From Cladochytrium replicatum (taxonomy: Eukaryota > Chytridiomycota > Chytridiomycetes > Cladochytriales > Cladochytriaceae), in the NCBI GenBank assembly GCA_025526935.1, contig JAHLKD010000107.1, positions 1 through 64,000 on the forward strand: DNA of 64,000 bases. The letters are read 5' to 3'. Each line of letters begins with the position of its first letter. Position 1 is the stretch's first letter. The position numbers and the translations under genes are program-made. Shown here in pieces: positions 35,369 through 46,113 of the stretch. Below the pieces are notes generated by a model that was given only the letters and a program-made list of their open reading frames with translations, did not search any database and had not been told where the DNA came from.

Positions 35369-35489
35369 TACATGCCTCGATGTCTGTTGTGATGCAAAAT
35401 TGTTTGATACATACAAAACTTATATTGCGTCTCCTTGGAAAGTGTCCACGTGGACAGAAAGAACAATAGCTTCGTTTTAGACTCTCTAT

Positions 35490-35666
35490 CACATCGGGTT
35501 TTACTCGGGTCTGACTTTTGACCCGAGAAGGGTTTTCCTACTGGGCCCGATACCCGACCTGGATCCGACCCGAAAATTTTCCATGAAAACCCGGCACTCG
35601 GGTCTGGTACATTTGGTCAATGGACCCGGACCCAACCCGAAAGACCCTAAAACCCGCCGATCCTTA
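35490..35666. repeat. ACCCG-rich repeat, copy 1
   Basis: About 175 bp with many ACCCG/CGGGT hexamer-like motifs in both orientations. It ends at CGATCCTTA, the same end as the copies at 20524 and 38497. It can fold extensively. No coding potential. Confidence 0.7.
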
Positions 35667-35674
35667 CTACAAAG

Positions 35675-36720
35675 ACAGTATGCAAATTTTTGTCAGTGAT
35701 AATGTTTACGTCTCCCAAGAGATAGTCCATGAAGCAATAGTCCAAAAGAATGGACATATATGGCGGATTTTATGAATTCCTGTGCAGTTGATTTTATTCC
35801 TGGAAATTGAGGAACATGTGTTTCACCCTTGTGAAGTTGTGATGCAATTTGCTACATTAGATGGAGCTACTTGCATAAAGCTTGCTGTTTGCATACAAAT
35901 CAGCACTTATTATCAATTTCTCACACACCATTCTCCAGAATACAGACCTTTAATGAAACTGTTTGTAAATTTACCTGCAAATGCAATATTGTTTTGATGA
36001 GCGCCTTCACTTCACAATCAACCCTAACCAAATCATAAGCACCGCGTCAGTAAAGTTGATAGTGATAATGTCATTTCACGTTGGTCACTTTTTGCAACTT
36101 GCCCTGCCAAAAACAGATTTATTTTCTATGGTGATCCAGCCAGTGAGGAACTGCTTCTAGAATGGGTTGCTCCACATCCCCTGAAAGCAAAGGCAGATGG
36201 ACTCCCCATTTTAAATGTCCCAATTATACTTTTAACAGTTGAAACATCTGGGAATCAATCAAGGAGATGCCATCCGCATGAGCAATGGCTTATGACACTT
36301 GCTGGATTACCATTTGAACATCTGCAGAGATGATCTAACATACATTCTGTTGCATGTTCAAATAGAGTTGAAGCATTGAATATGGGTGACAGCCTAGCAA
36401 ACGATATCAAAAACAATGTAGAAGAAGAAATTTTTACTAGAGTGTGTCGAAGACATATTGAATGGCCCCAGGTGTATAAAACCAGAGGATGGCTCCCATT
36501 CCCCAGCACTCACTCAATCACCATCAGGGATAACAGTGAACTTGATCTCCTCAATCGGTCCAACGCTGTCCACTGCAGGAAACTCCATAACAGAGTATGC
36601 TTTCAGTCTCATCCTCCTCATAACAGGAACCCAGTCCTCCTCATTGTCCAATTTACGCTTTCCAGGCACACGTCCAAGAACTTCAAAACGCTCTGGGAAT
36701 TAGCCCTTGAAAATGTATGG
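35675..36720 (+). pseudogene. unresolved decayed transposon-like sequence
   Basis: Mostly without long frames. Between about 36200 and 36445 a broken reading (ETSGNQSRR.., EQWLMTLAGLPFEHLQ, then VEALNMGDSLANDIKNN) resembles, from memory, a family of large fungal transposon-associated proteins with a (D)VSGNxSKQWNxH motif. The rest (35800-36000, weak frame to 35997) I cannot assign. Confidence 0.3.
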
Positions 36721-36721
36721 T

Positions 36722-36865
36722 GTCACCCGGACACTTTCTCAACTCATTGACGGTACTTCACTGATACTTCACTGATCTCGATCAAGTACAACCAACCTCT
36801 CTACAAATACTACTTGTAATAGGATTCTGTCCAGGCGGTCGCTTTCTCAACTCCTGGACGGTACT
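36722..36865 (-). repeat. reversed, diverged unit of the 96-97 bp repeat
   Basis: CACCCGGACACTTTCTCAACTCATTGACGG and the following AAGTACAACCAACCTCTC match the repeat unit in reverse orientation, with a short internal duplication and a second diverged core at about 36830. It sits to the left of transposase copy 2, mirroring the arrangement around copy 1. Confidence 0.75.
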
Positions 36866-37098
36866 TCAACAGATGAACAGTCTAAACAACAATTTATATT
36901 TAAAAGAGTGGGTTATCATCAGTTGCTTCCAACTCTAATACCACATCAAAATCCTCGCCAAAATTATGCACCTTTACAAAATCCTCACTAACATCACTTT
37001 TTGAATCTAGGGAATCATTTTTGAACGGTTCTTCAGCACTCAATTGATGCAACCAGTCATGACGGCACATCAACGCATTTATTGTTCTTGGAGCAAGG

Positions 37099-37381
37099 AA
37101 CTAACGTCGGCAGGAAGCTCTGGTGCATGCTGAGAAGCCGTGCCCAACTCGCTGGAGTCATTGGAAGAAGATGTGGAGCTCGGCTCTCGAGTGCTGTTGT
37201 TGCCACCGTGTCCTGATACACGTCTGCGTTTGTCCTGCATGATGTTCCCCTCGCTGGACGCCTCTGAAATTTGGGGGGCTGGCAGACTTCGCTTCCGTGT
37301 GTCAAGCGGATGACTGTCCACCAGTCTTTGGCTTGCGTCGGACGCTGCCTTACGCTTTGGTTTAACAAAGGCGGCGTCCAT
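37099..37381 (-). pseudogene. hAT transposase 5' end, copy 2 (deletion derivative)
   Basis: From the ATG at 37381 it encodes MDAAFVKPKRKAASDASQRL and the disordered N-terminal 90 residues, in a frame that is intact here but shifted in copy 1. It stops abruptly at 37099 before the BED finger. With the array downstream it forms a 1.4 kb direct duplicate of 34272-35666. Confidence 0.85.
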
Positions 37382-37504
37382 TTTGCTGTGGTGTGGCTGG
37401 AACGTTACCGACTCTAATGTCCAGGTGCACAGAAAGCACAGCTCTCGAGGTCTGTCGTGGTAGAAATTGTTTGTTACAGAACTTCCGTTGTGACTTCTTG
37501 GAAA

Positions 37505-38198
37505 GTGTCCGGGTGGACAGAATCGTATTGCTAGTAACATTGATAGAGGTTAGTTGTACTGGGTAGAGATAACTGAAGTACATCAATGAGTTGAGAAAGT
37601 GTCCGGGTGGACAGAATCCTATTGGTAGTAACATTGATAGAGAGGTTAGCTGTATTGGGAAGAGATAACTGAAGTACGTCAATGAGTTGAGAAAGTGTCC
37701 GGGTGGACAGAATCTTATTGCTAGTAACATTGATAGAGATGTTAGTTTGTACTTGATAGAGATCACTCAAGTACCGTCAATGAGTTAAGAAAGTGTCTGG
37801 GTAGACAGAATCTTATTGCTAGTAACATTGATAGAGAGGTTAGCTGTACTTGATAGAGATCACTGAAGTACCGTCAATGAGTTGAGAAAGTGTCCGGGTG
37901 GACAGAATTTTATTGCTAGTAACATTGATAGAGATGTTAGTTGTACTTGATAGAGATCACTCAAGTACCGTCAATGAGTTAAGAAAGTGTCCGGGTGGAC
38001 AGAATCTTATTGCTAGTAACATTGATAGAGATGTTAGTTGTACTTGATAGAGATCACTCAAGTACCGTCAATGAGTTAAGAAAGTGTCCGGGTGGACAGA
38101 ATCTTATTGCTAGTAACATTGATAGAGAGGTTAGTTGTATTGGGTAGAGATAACTGAAGTACGTCAATGAGTTGAGAAAGTGTCCGGGTGGACAGAAA
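37505..38198 (+). repeat. tandem array 2 of the 96-97 bp repeat
   Basis: About eight units with the same order of unit variants as array 1 (for example the single GTGTCTGGGT unit in fourth place), so the array was duplicated as a block rather than grown independently. Confidence 0.88.
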
Positions 38199-38497
38199 AT
38201 ACATGCCTCGATGTCTGTTGTGATGCAAAATTGTTTGATACATACAAAACTTATATTGCGTCTTCTTGGAAAGTGTCCGCGTGGACAGAAAGAACAATAG
38301 CTTCGTTTTAGATTCTCTATCACATCGGGTTTTACTCGGGTCTGACTTTTGACCCGAGAAGGGTTTTCCTACTGGACCCGATACCCGACCCGGATCCGAC
38401 CCGAAAATTTTCCATGAAAACCCGGCACTCGGGTCTGGTACATTTAGTCAATGGACCCGGACCCGACCCGAAAGACCCTAAAACCCGCCGATCCTTA

Positions 38498-39687
38498 GTT
38501 CCTACATACCATCATGGACGTATCTGCTAAAAATAGCGCTAAGAATAGTTTTCAAACTTGAAGATAGACTATTAAGTCAACATGTCTTCAATTGAATTGT
38601 TAATCAACGGTCTTAAATTGACTGACATTGTCAAACTCGATGTGCTTGGAAGTTGGAACTACCCCACCTGTTTTCAAGACAGGTTCAATCAGCCAAGGTG
38701 AGCTTAATAACGATAAGCTCAATGACTCATTGACTCAGCCCATTTTTGAAGGAGGTTTGGGCATGCCCATGTTTTTAAGGGCATACCACCCATCTTTGTA
38801 CAAATAGCTACCTTCTCCCCTCTATCAATCCCAGATCACACACCTTTTCCCAACACGCACCAACCTTCACCCATTATTTCTCCAACTTCTGGAAGTTGCT
38901 CCTCTTGCTATTGTTAACAGTACGGTGCATGGTTATTTTTCTTGGTCATAGTTGAATCATTATTCTTTTGCTAACCACACTTTTTCAAAGACTTTTTTTG
39001 GGACCCTGGCTAGCGGTGTCAGGAGTTCTCGTCGGGTTCTTTCGGGGGTGTTGAGAGAGTTTTTTTCAGGGTTCATTATCAGGTATGTGGTTGACTGTGA
39101 TTTGTGCTGATCTATCCATGACTGATTATGTTTATTTTATTCAGGTTGTTTATGTTCTCCAATGCCAACCAAATAAGTGAAGCTATCGTGGGCTATACTC
39201 GTGATTCCTCTTTCAAGTCATTAGAATCATTTTTGAATATATTAGCTTGATTTGTGTTTTTTATCCTGTCGGTAAAACCCGGCTGCGGGTTGTGCCGCCA
39301 TATGAATAATAGTCACATTCCTGTCAAATTCTCGGACCCTGATGAGGCGCCCTGAGGGCACTCAAGGGACATGGCTGGAAATCGATCAAAAACAATTCGT
39401 TGTTATCTAAGGTCTGCCTGGTTCAGTCAAACTCCATCACCGTAGCCCGGATGCAATTAGCATGCCAGTCAGATTAGTGCAAAGGCCAGAGTGTGCCATC
39501 ACCGTCGGAGAATAACTTTATGCGGACATCAATAAATTAGGCCCGGTGCATGGTCCCTAATGTTGTCCTGCCATCTTACTTTCTTTGCCTGCGTGGGCCC
39601 TCGTGCCTGCCACATTTCATATAAGGTGCCCGCATTTTCGCTCAGCTACTTCCACAACAGCACTCGCGCCGAAGCTTCCGCACCTTA
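38498..39687. other. intergenic, probable long upstream region of the C2H2 gene
   Basis: About 1.2 kb of AT-rich, pyrimidine-rich DNA without genes. A TATA-like ATATAAGG lies at 39619, some 70 bp before the C2H2 ATG. A short hairpin with a 7-base loop (ACCTGTTTTCAAGACAGGT, about 38666-38684) looks tRNA-like, but a full tRNA cannot be built around it. Confidence 0.4.
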
Positions 39688-40910
39688 ATGTCGAGACTTT
39701 GCGTACAGCACCCTTCTCAGATCCAGCCCGCTGATCCGCTGGAGTCCTCTGCAAGCGTGCATAGATCTGCATATCCGGTCTCTTGCACAGCACATCAGAA
39801 CATTGCTTATTCCCCTATGAACGTCTCAAACGATGAGAGATCAGGCCTCGCTTTGCGGCCCGCACCGAACTATGGGTTCGGAGAGCAGCTTCCCCCGATA
39901 TCTTCGCTCTTTCGGGACTTCACTGTGTCTGATGTCCACGATCCGTCTGTTTATCCGTCAGTTGCTCTGACCTATCAGCAGCCTTATGCCCGAAATCCGG
40001 CAGAGGTCTACACTCGCTGTCATCCATCATCGTTTACGCATACGATTGATGCATACAGCTTGCCTCCTCCCCCATACGATGGAGAATTCGATCCAACTAT
40101 CGCGCACACCTCGAATTTTGGATACTCCAAAAACCCATATTCAGCGAGCGGCAGAACTTCGAACAACGGGAGAAGCAATATTGATCATAGTTACTCGCAT
40201 CATACATCCTCCGAACGCAGCTCGGCAGAATTTGAAAAACCGCAACATTCACAATCTCCCAGCTCGACCTCTCCTCCACCAGCTGGAAACGAAAGCCCGA
40301 AGGAAAGCCAAGATGGTGGTGCGACTATTTCCTCTCAGAAAGTTGAAGATGGCAAGGTTAAGAAGCATGTTTGTGCTTGCGGGAAGGCTTTTTCTACAAG
40401 GTAAAATACACAATGAGCATAAGATCATTCAAAGGATTGAACATATTTATTCCAGCGGGCATTTATCTCGTCATGAACGTACACATACAAACATAAAACC
40501 GTTTGCTTGCCCGATTCCAAACTGTACCTCGCGGTTCAGTAGACACGATAACATGCGCCAGCACTTCCGATCACACCAGGTGAGCTCGTTGTTTTAATAC
40601 GTTCTCAAATGACTAATCTTTGTGTTTGCAGCGAAAACTTGAAATACAACGTGAGCAACGTCGTCGTCTCGAAGAATGGCAGCGGATTCAGGATGGCGGG
40701 AAAGATATCATTGAAGATACGTTGTTGACTCAATCAATTGCAGCGCAACGACAACCAGCTATGGCTCAACCATCATCGAGTCACAGGAATAGTGCCCGGC
40801 AGACCGGGCACTATTCGATGTACAATCGTTCCCACTACGCGATCCCTACTAACATGCAGATGCAACCAGCCCGAGGCCATCGCCCGCCGGCTCACTCGGC
40901 AGGTTACTGA
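39688..40910 (+). CDS. C2H2 zinc-finger transcription regulator
   Basis: Three exons (39688-40400, 40456-40579, 40632-40910) give 371 residues in frame. The first 225 residues are a Ser/Pro/Tyr-rich, presumably activating or disordered region. Two C-terminal fingers follow: CACGKAFSTSGHLSRHERTH (short Cys spacing C-x-C) and CPIPNCTSRFSRHDNMRQHFRSH. They are followed by a basic/Arg-rich helix (REQRRRLEEW) and a Gln/Ser/His-rich tail. The fingers resemble fungal stress and morphogenesis regulators of the Msn2/CreA-like class, but no ortholog can be named. A TATA-like box lies about 65 bp upstream. The long empty upstream region fits a regulated gene. Confidence 0.88.
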
Positions 40911-41840
40911 AACTCCCTTTAAAGGAAAGAGTGGGCGAGAATACAATCATCAAAATTATCCGTGATTCGTTGACCAAAGTGAATATTGCCAAAAGTGATT
41001 CGGGTTGTTTGTATAATTCTCATCTTTGCTGCAAACGTTTCGCTTTATAATTACTTCTATCTTCTAATTGGTAAATACACAAAACCAAATTGGAAGTGCT
41101 AAACATTCACCTCCAGTCACCATCAACTAAACGTTTGCTTGCTTTTGGGTTAAAATCAATGAACTGCTATAAATCTGGCACTTCAAACCGCATTGCGAAA
41201 TAAAGAATACACACCTATCAATCCAATCTCTTGTCTCCACCGGATTCTCCAGCCCACCTCCTACCGCTCCATTACCTTACTCGCCCTCTTTCGTCCTCTC
41301 TCCACTCCACATCCACTCATATCCCTCTCTATAACCCTTTCCCTTCTTCCCCTCCCCATCTTTAACAATCCACTTCTCGGTCCCGAGCTTCTCATCAAGA
41401 TCGTTCGGAACTTTGACACACACTCCCGCATCGTCAATTTCACTTCAAACGTCGCGATCCTCGATGTCGATGGGTCCGATACACACGCGCCGGTTGAGAG
41501 ATAAAGTTTCTCTTGTGGTTCGGGCAAGATACCTTGGGATCGAGGTCCGCGGACGTGCCGAGAATGCCGGAGGAAAGAACGAATGCGCGCTTGCGTGTGA
41601 ACACTGATGGGTTTATACTGAATGAAGGTTGTCTTGTATATCTATTCTCGCTTTGCTTTGCATGTATGGGAAGTGCCTGGATTTTCAAATACGTTCGTTT
41701 CAACCTTTGCACCCTCTTTTGGCTGCAACGAACTCAAACCTGGCTCAGTTAAAAAAAGTACCAGCAATGTGCTGTTTTAAACGCTTCCATTCTTATTGCT
41801 TAATCGTATATCATTTCCTTGTGTATCACTTCCAAGACCG
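40911..41840. other. intergenic, no gene recognised
   Basis: A C/T-rich stretch (41220-41400) and short frames without motifs. A few weak frames around 41260-41710 on the minus strand have no supporting splice sites. Confidence 0.35.
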
Positions 41841-42170
41841 CTATCAAGGCGCCGTGGTTGAACCGCTCTGTTCCGACCATTGAACCACTGCCGCACGGCA
41901 GTTCTTTCTCGCCAGGAAAGATCACTCGTTCTCTAGAATATTTCAGCTCCAAACCACTCTTCTTCCACCATTGCAGAGCCAACATGTCTCCGTTCGCTCG
42001 CAATTTCCATCGCAGGCAAAGTCCATTGAAGCTCGAGATTATTGTCTTTGAACCACTTTTGTCCATTCAGTTCAGCGACAGGATTTGCCATTGCACGGCC
42101 GCATTCACCTCCGCACCGCAACGACCACTCAAGAACGTCGATATGGCCCGCTCGACTGGCGTAAATTAAC
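41840..42170 (-). pseudogene. WWK-repeat (ankyrin-like) gene fragment
   Basis: On the minus strand the codons for ASRAGHIDVLEW, KWFKDNNLELQWTLPAMEIAS and LQWWKKSGLELKYS are recognisable in changing frames. These are units of the repeat LEWWKxSGLELKWSxxAMDxASRNGHVDV, also found at 43490-44340 and 58860-59597. The 3' sequence (GAGCTGAAATATTCTAGAGAACG) is shared with the plus-strand copy near 44250, so the two are inverted relatives on either side of the secreted-protein gene. Confidence 0.75.
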
Positions 42171-42403
42171 GAGAAAGTCGATTCCGTTTCCTGCCAGTTC
42201 CTCCATGCAACCTATAGTCTCTAAATATTTCCCCACGGCTAAGAGAGTTTATTGTTTTGTGTTTGATTATCCAGGCGTCTCCCGATAAGAATGCCGTGAC
42301 AAGCTTGTTCTTCATCGAAATATAAAAATGACGGATATTCGGTACTCATTAACGGCGACGAATATTTCTCGACCTTACTTCATAACATCCTCGGTCTCCC
42401 AAC

Positions 42404-43177
42404 ATGCGCTCCTTTTCGATCGTGATTCTCTTCTCGATTGTTTTCTTCGTTGCCTTCGAACAGGCGAATGGACAGAACGTGAACGGTAATCATAGCTCTT
42501 TCAAGCAGTGTACAGTGGTATCGACTAATGAAGTCTAACCAGCATCTGAGGCTACCCGTAAGAAGAAGTCCGACCCCGTCCAGTCAAAGAAACCAAACGG
42601 AGTTATCGGTAAAGCCTCATGGAGAGATTTTTGAGATCTTAATTGACGAGCATTCGGAATCTAGCGGGACAGAACATCGAAACTCCTAGCAAAAAGCCTG
42701 AACCTGGGCCGACTCCCATCAAGAAGCCGAACATGTTTATGGGTCAGTTCGTTCAATTGATCATGGCACAAGTTGAACTTTATTTCTTTTAGCGGGACAA
42801 CCAGCTCCTACGAACAAACCTGAGCCCGAGCCAACTCCCACAAAGAAGCCAGAACAAACTCCCACCGAGAAGGCACAGACGCCGTCGAAGAAGCCCACCG
42901 CGTTCATGGGTGAGTGAACTGAAACAGTTAAGATCCAGCTTTAGAATAATAATGTTGTTTTTAAGCGGCACGGAACCTACGCCAACGAAGAAACCGGACC
43001 CTGAACCAACACCTTCGAAGAAGCCAAATGTGCTCATAGGTGAGTAAATTACTCCTTCGACAAGATTATGGTTTGGTGATCTTGTTTTCAGCGGTACAAG
43101 AACCGACCACTACGAAGGAAACTGAGCCCGAACCAACTCCTACAAAAAAGATGGAACCACCCACAACTAAGAACTGA
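42404..43177 (+). CDS. secreted Pro/Lys/Thr-rich protein built from duplicated mini-exons
   Basis: Six exons, each bounded by phase-1 introns: 42404-42485, 42543-42608, 42665-42742, 42793-42909, 42966-43039, 43092-43177. Exon 1 encodes a clear signal peptide (MRSFSIVILFSIVFFVAFEQ, cleavage near ANGQN). Exons 2-6 each encode a module with a shape like AGQ..PTPTKKPEPEPTP.KKPN..MG. They begin C-G-G (exon 2 C-A-T) after the AG and end in a lone G, so any exon can be lost or gained without changing frame. Exon 5 is 74 nt, not a multiple of three: its module is intact only if one G is added back, and as read it stops at its end. Skipping exon 5 restores a frame to the TGA at 43175. The product is likely a cell-wall or extracellular spacer protein (inferred). 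Confidence 0.8.
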
Positions 43178-43489
43178 ACAAACGTAGATAGCCTCCCGAC
43201 GCTTGTACATTTGGCATTTTTGTTCGGTTAATGCCTATTTTTGCAGGATTTTGTTTCGAATCCATACCATTTAAAGTGGACAGATACTCTCAGATATGCC
43301 GCAGCACTAACCTGCTACCACGCCAGATCTTCCCTTTATCGGGCTTGTCTGCGATCTTTAATGATATGATTTTTCCAATAATTGCTGCCAAAATTGTACC
43401 GCTCTTAGGGAGTGGTTGATCACATTTTTCTGCTGCTGTGACAATGGGCAACAGCCCAAAGCTGGCATTCACCGCAGCTGAGAAGACGT

Positions 43490-44340
43490 CATGTCTGCAT
43501 CAGGCTGGTTCATATGCTCGTTTCAATGGACCAAGCGAGGGAGTGCGTTTGCATCCATTTACTCAATCTCTTTGCGGGTTCCCCAAGATGAACTATACAT
43601 GTGTGGCGATGCGAAACGGCTGCCCTTGACTGGTGGAAGGAAAGCGGTCTGGAGCTCAAATGGAGCACTGTAAATATGGACCAAGCGAGCCGAAACGGTC
43701 TTGTTGATGTACTGAAATGGTGGAAAGGAAGCGGCCTCGAGCTAAGATGGACACATTTCGCGATCGAAGAGGCGTGCAGGTTCCGACTTATTGATGTGCT
43801 TGAATGGTGGAAGAACAGCGGTCTGAGGTTGAAGTGGAGTAATATGCCAATCGACAGTCCGGGCACATGGACATCTTACAGTGATGGAAATCGAGTGGAA
43901 TCATTGTGCTCTGGATTGATCAAATGACATCGGAAGCCAGCAGAAGTGGTTGTGTCAATGTTTTGCAAAGGATGAAAGAGAACGGAATGGAATTGAATCG
44001 ACACACTCTCTGATTTCCGCCAGCCGGACCGGCCGGATTAACGTGCTTGAGTGGTGGAAGCGTACCGGTGCGGAATTGAAGTACGCATCTGTAATTCTGT
44101 TATGGACGAAGCAAGCGAATTTGGTCACGTACATGTCCTGCAATGGTGGAAAGACAGCGGTCTCAAACTGCAATGGAGTTCGTCGGCTATGGAAAACGCG
44201 AGCGGAACAGGCTATGGGGAAGTTCTACTGTGGAAGGATAGTGGTTTGGAGCTGAAATATATTCTAGAGAACGGGCTATCTACCTGGAGACAAAGAATCG
44301 ACGAGCGGAAGTGGTTCCATGGTTGGAGCAAAGGGCTTTA
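43490..44340 (+). pseudogene. WWK-repeat (ankyrin-like) gene, frameshifted
   Basis: At least six repeat units can be read (ALDWWKESGLELKWSTVNMD, VLKWWKGSGLELRWTHFAIE, VLEWWKNSGLRLKWSN, then VLEWWKRTGAELKYAS, VLQWWKDSGLKLQWSSSAME, LLWKDSGLELKY). Frame changes at about 43860, 43950 and 44095 with internal stops make it non-functional as read. The roughly 33-residue unit combines an ankyrin-like helix pair with the conserved Trp-Trp-Lys. Confidence 0.8.
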
Positions 44341-44557
44341 ATCCGACGGTTCGTTGAGGATCTTTGACATTAATATATGTCCAAACGACTTGAGAATCGG
44401 TTCATTGAGAGAGGGGTGGTTGCGCATGACCAACTTCTTTGGCATGCGCGGATGCTTCCACTCCGCGCCGACGATTTATCTCTGGCTTGGCATCACCAAT
44501 CGCTCACATTTGTCTCCAAAACCACCGCGCCACAAGACGCGTCGCGTTGATCCTGCC

Positions 44558-45777
44558 ATGGAAAGCACCGACACACACAATCTTCAGCAGCTCCTCGACG
44601 GACAAAAGGGTGTCCCGCAACCTGAGGAGAGCGAGGATTACGACGTAAATCACTTGGATTTTGGATACGTTGAGAAGTGCACGAATGTTCCCGAGTTGAA
44701 GAACCTTCTTCAAGTCTTGCGGTTCGTGCAAAAGGACTGCAATAGCAGTTTGAACACGTAGATGACACGCCTTTTAATTGAAGATCCGGAAAAGAGGGCT
44801 GGTATTTTGATCTTGAGAAAGCCATTGAGGATCGGCTTAAGACACTTGATCCAACCTACAGAAGGTAAACTTACCCACTACGGAAACGCATGATATGATC
44901 TTGAACAATCGTAAGGACCGAGAAAGTGCGCGCATCTAGTTACCTTCCCGAGGAAATCAAGGATGATCTCGAGGTAGTTTATCACTGTCCAGCCCATCTG
45001 CCATCGCCAGTGCTGATCTTTTGCCTCAAGTCGTGGGTTTCTTCGATACGTTTCGAAGACTCCTCAATGCGAAGTACTCGCATATCGCCCGTCAAAATTA
45101 ATTCTACGAAAGGTGCTACTCGTGTTGCCGGCGGATTGGCTGGATCAAACACCAGCGCACGATCGAGGTCCAGCCACGCTGGTGCAGATGAGGGTGAGAT
45201 ATTGTTCTGCGCCGAACAGGAGAGGATCAAAGGCAACGAAGAGTTTCGATGTCATGATTACGACGAAGCGGTTGGTGTTAGTTGTCCACAAATAATCTTA
45301 TTCTCTGATGTTCTACGTGTGCAGATACTGCACTATACACGCAGCCTGAGCTTGAAGCGAACCGCTCAAGCACTCACGAACCGAGCGTTGGCATACATCA
45401 AGCTGAAACAATGGCGCGCCTGTATAGAGGACGCAAGTGGTGGGTATTCTCGAAAACGCCATTCTTTAGATTACACATTCATAATGAATTTGGAAGAGGC
45501 ACTCGAGATTGTCACGTCAGAAGATTCGGATCTTCAATTCAAAGCCTTTGTGCGACGAGGGACCGCATTCTCCAAGCTCTCTGACTTCCCAAGCGCTGCG
45601 TCTGATTTCAGGGGGGCGCTCGATATTCGACCGGGAGACAAAGATGCAATGAGGTTGCTTGCTGAAGCTGAGCAGTTCGTTTTGAAGCCTGCCCCCGCTG
45701 CAGAGAGGACTTACCATAACCCAGAGATGCCTAGACGAATTCTGATCGAGGAGATCGAGGAGGGTGGTGAAGCTTGA
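44558..45777 (+). CDS. SPAG1/RPAP3-like TPR protein (R2TP cochaperone type)
   Basis: Six exons (44558-44721, 44784-44864, 44916-44973, 45031-45270, 45325-45439, 45497-45777) give 312 residues with all phases consistent. The N-terminal part has the SPAG1/RPAP3 block: HLDFGYVEKCTNVPELKNLL, LRSGKEGWYFDLEKAIEDRL, and the DLESWVSSIRFEDSSMR helix. Three TPR units follow (QERIKGNEEFRCHDYDEAIL, TNRALAYIKLKQWRACIEDA, AFVRRGTAFSKLSDFPSAAS). Such proteins present Hsp90/Hsp70 clients, for example in dynein-arm or RNA polymerase assembly. Chytrids have flagellated spores, so an axonemal role is plausible. It lacks the C-terminal Monad-binding domain and is shorter than animal SPAG1. Confidence 0.88.
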
Positions 45778-46113
45778 TATTATTTCTGTTTTCAACAAAA
45801 TTAGTGTACACAGCTGCCATTTCTTCTTCGATCGGTTGCTGCAAGCAAAACCCTCTGTCGAAGAACTAATTCTTCTTTGAGCTGGTGCTCGAGTTTAATA
45901 GTCATGAGTTATTATTGAGAGAAGAGTGGAAGATAAAAGAAACATTTCACAGCACTGACTTTAAGAGGACAAAAGAAAAAAAATAGTCGATGGAGTTTTA
46001 TGAGCAGAAAGAAATCAAGCAGCAAGAGCTCGAAAAGCAGTGCTGCCTCATTGGTGTGTGGAGCTGAAGGTGATATGTATAGTACAAGCATAACTGACCA
46101 GGAAATCGCAAAA

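Larger units (their letters stand above)
37099..38497 (+). repeat. 1.4 kb direct duplicate of 34272-35666
   Basis: The whole block (hAT 5' end, spacer, eight-unit array, TACATGCCTCGATGTCTG spacer, ACCCG-rich repeat) is repeated with only a few per cent differences. Both copies end at CGATCCTTA. This is either an internally deleted element or a segmental duplication. Confidence 0.9.

Noticed and set aside
34701-35492. Minus-strand open frames of about 80-150 codons inside the tandem arrays
   Set aside because: They merely translate the repeat unit (repeating RFCPPGHFLNSLT-like peptides) and have no independent support.
38620-38705. tRNA-like sequence (minus strand CCTGT-CTTGAAA-ACAGG stem-loop with a UGA anticodon, flanked by CTTGG/CCAAG)
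   Set aside because: The anticodon arm is good, but the whole span is about 53 nt, the D arm cannot form, and there is no consensus T arm. At best a degraded tRNA-Ser-like remnant.
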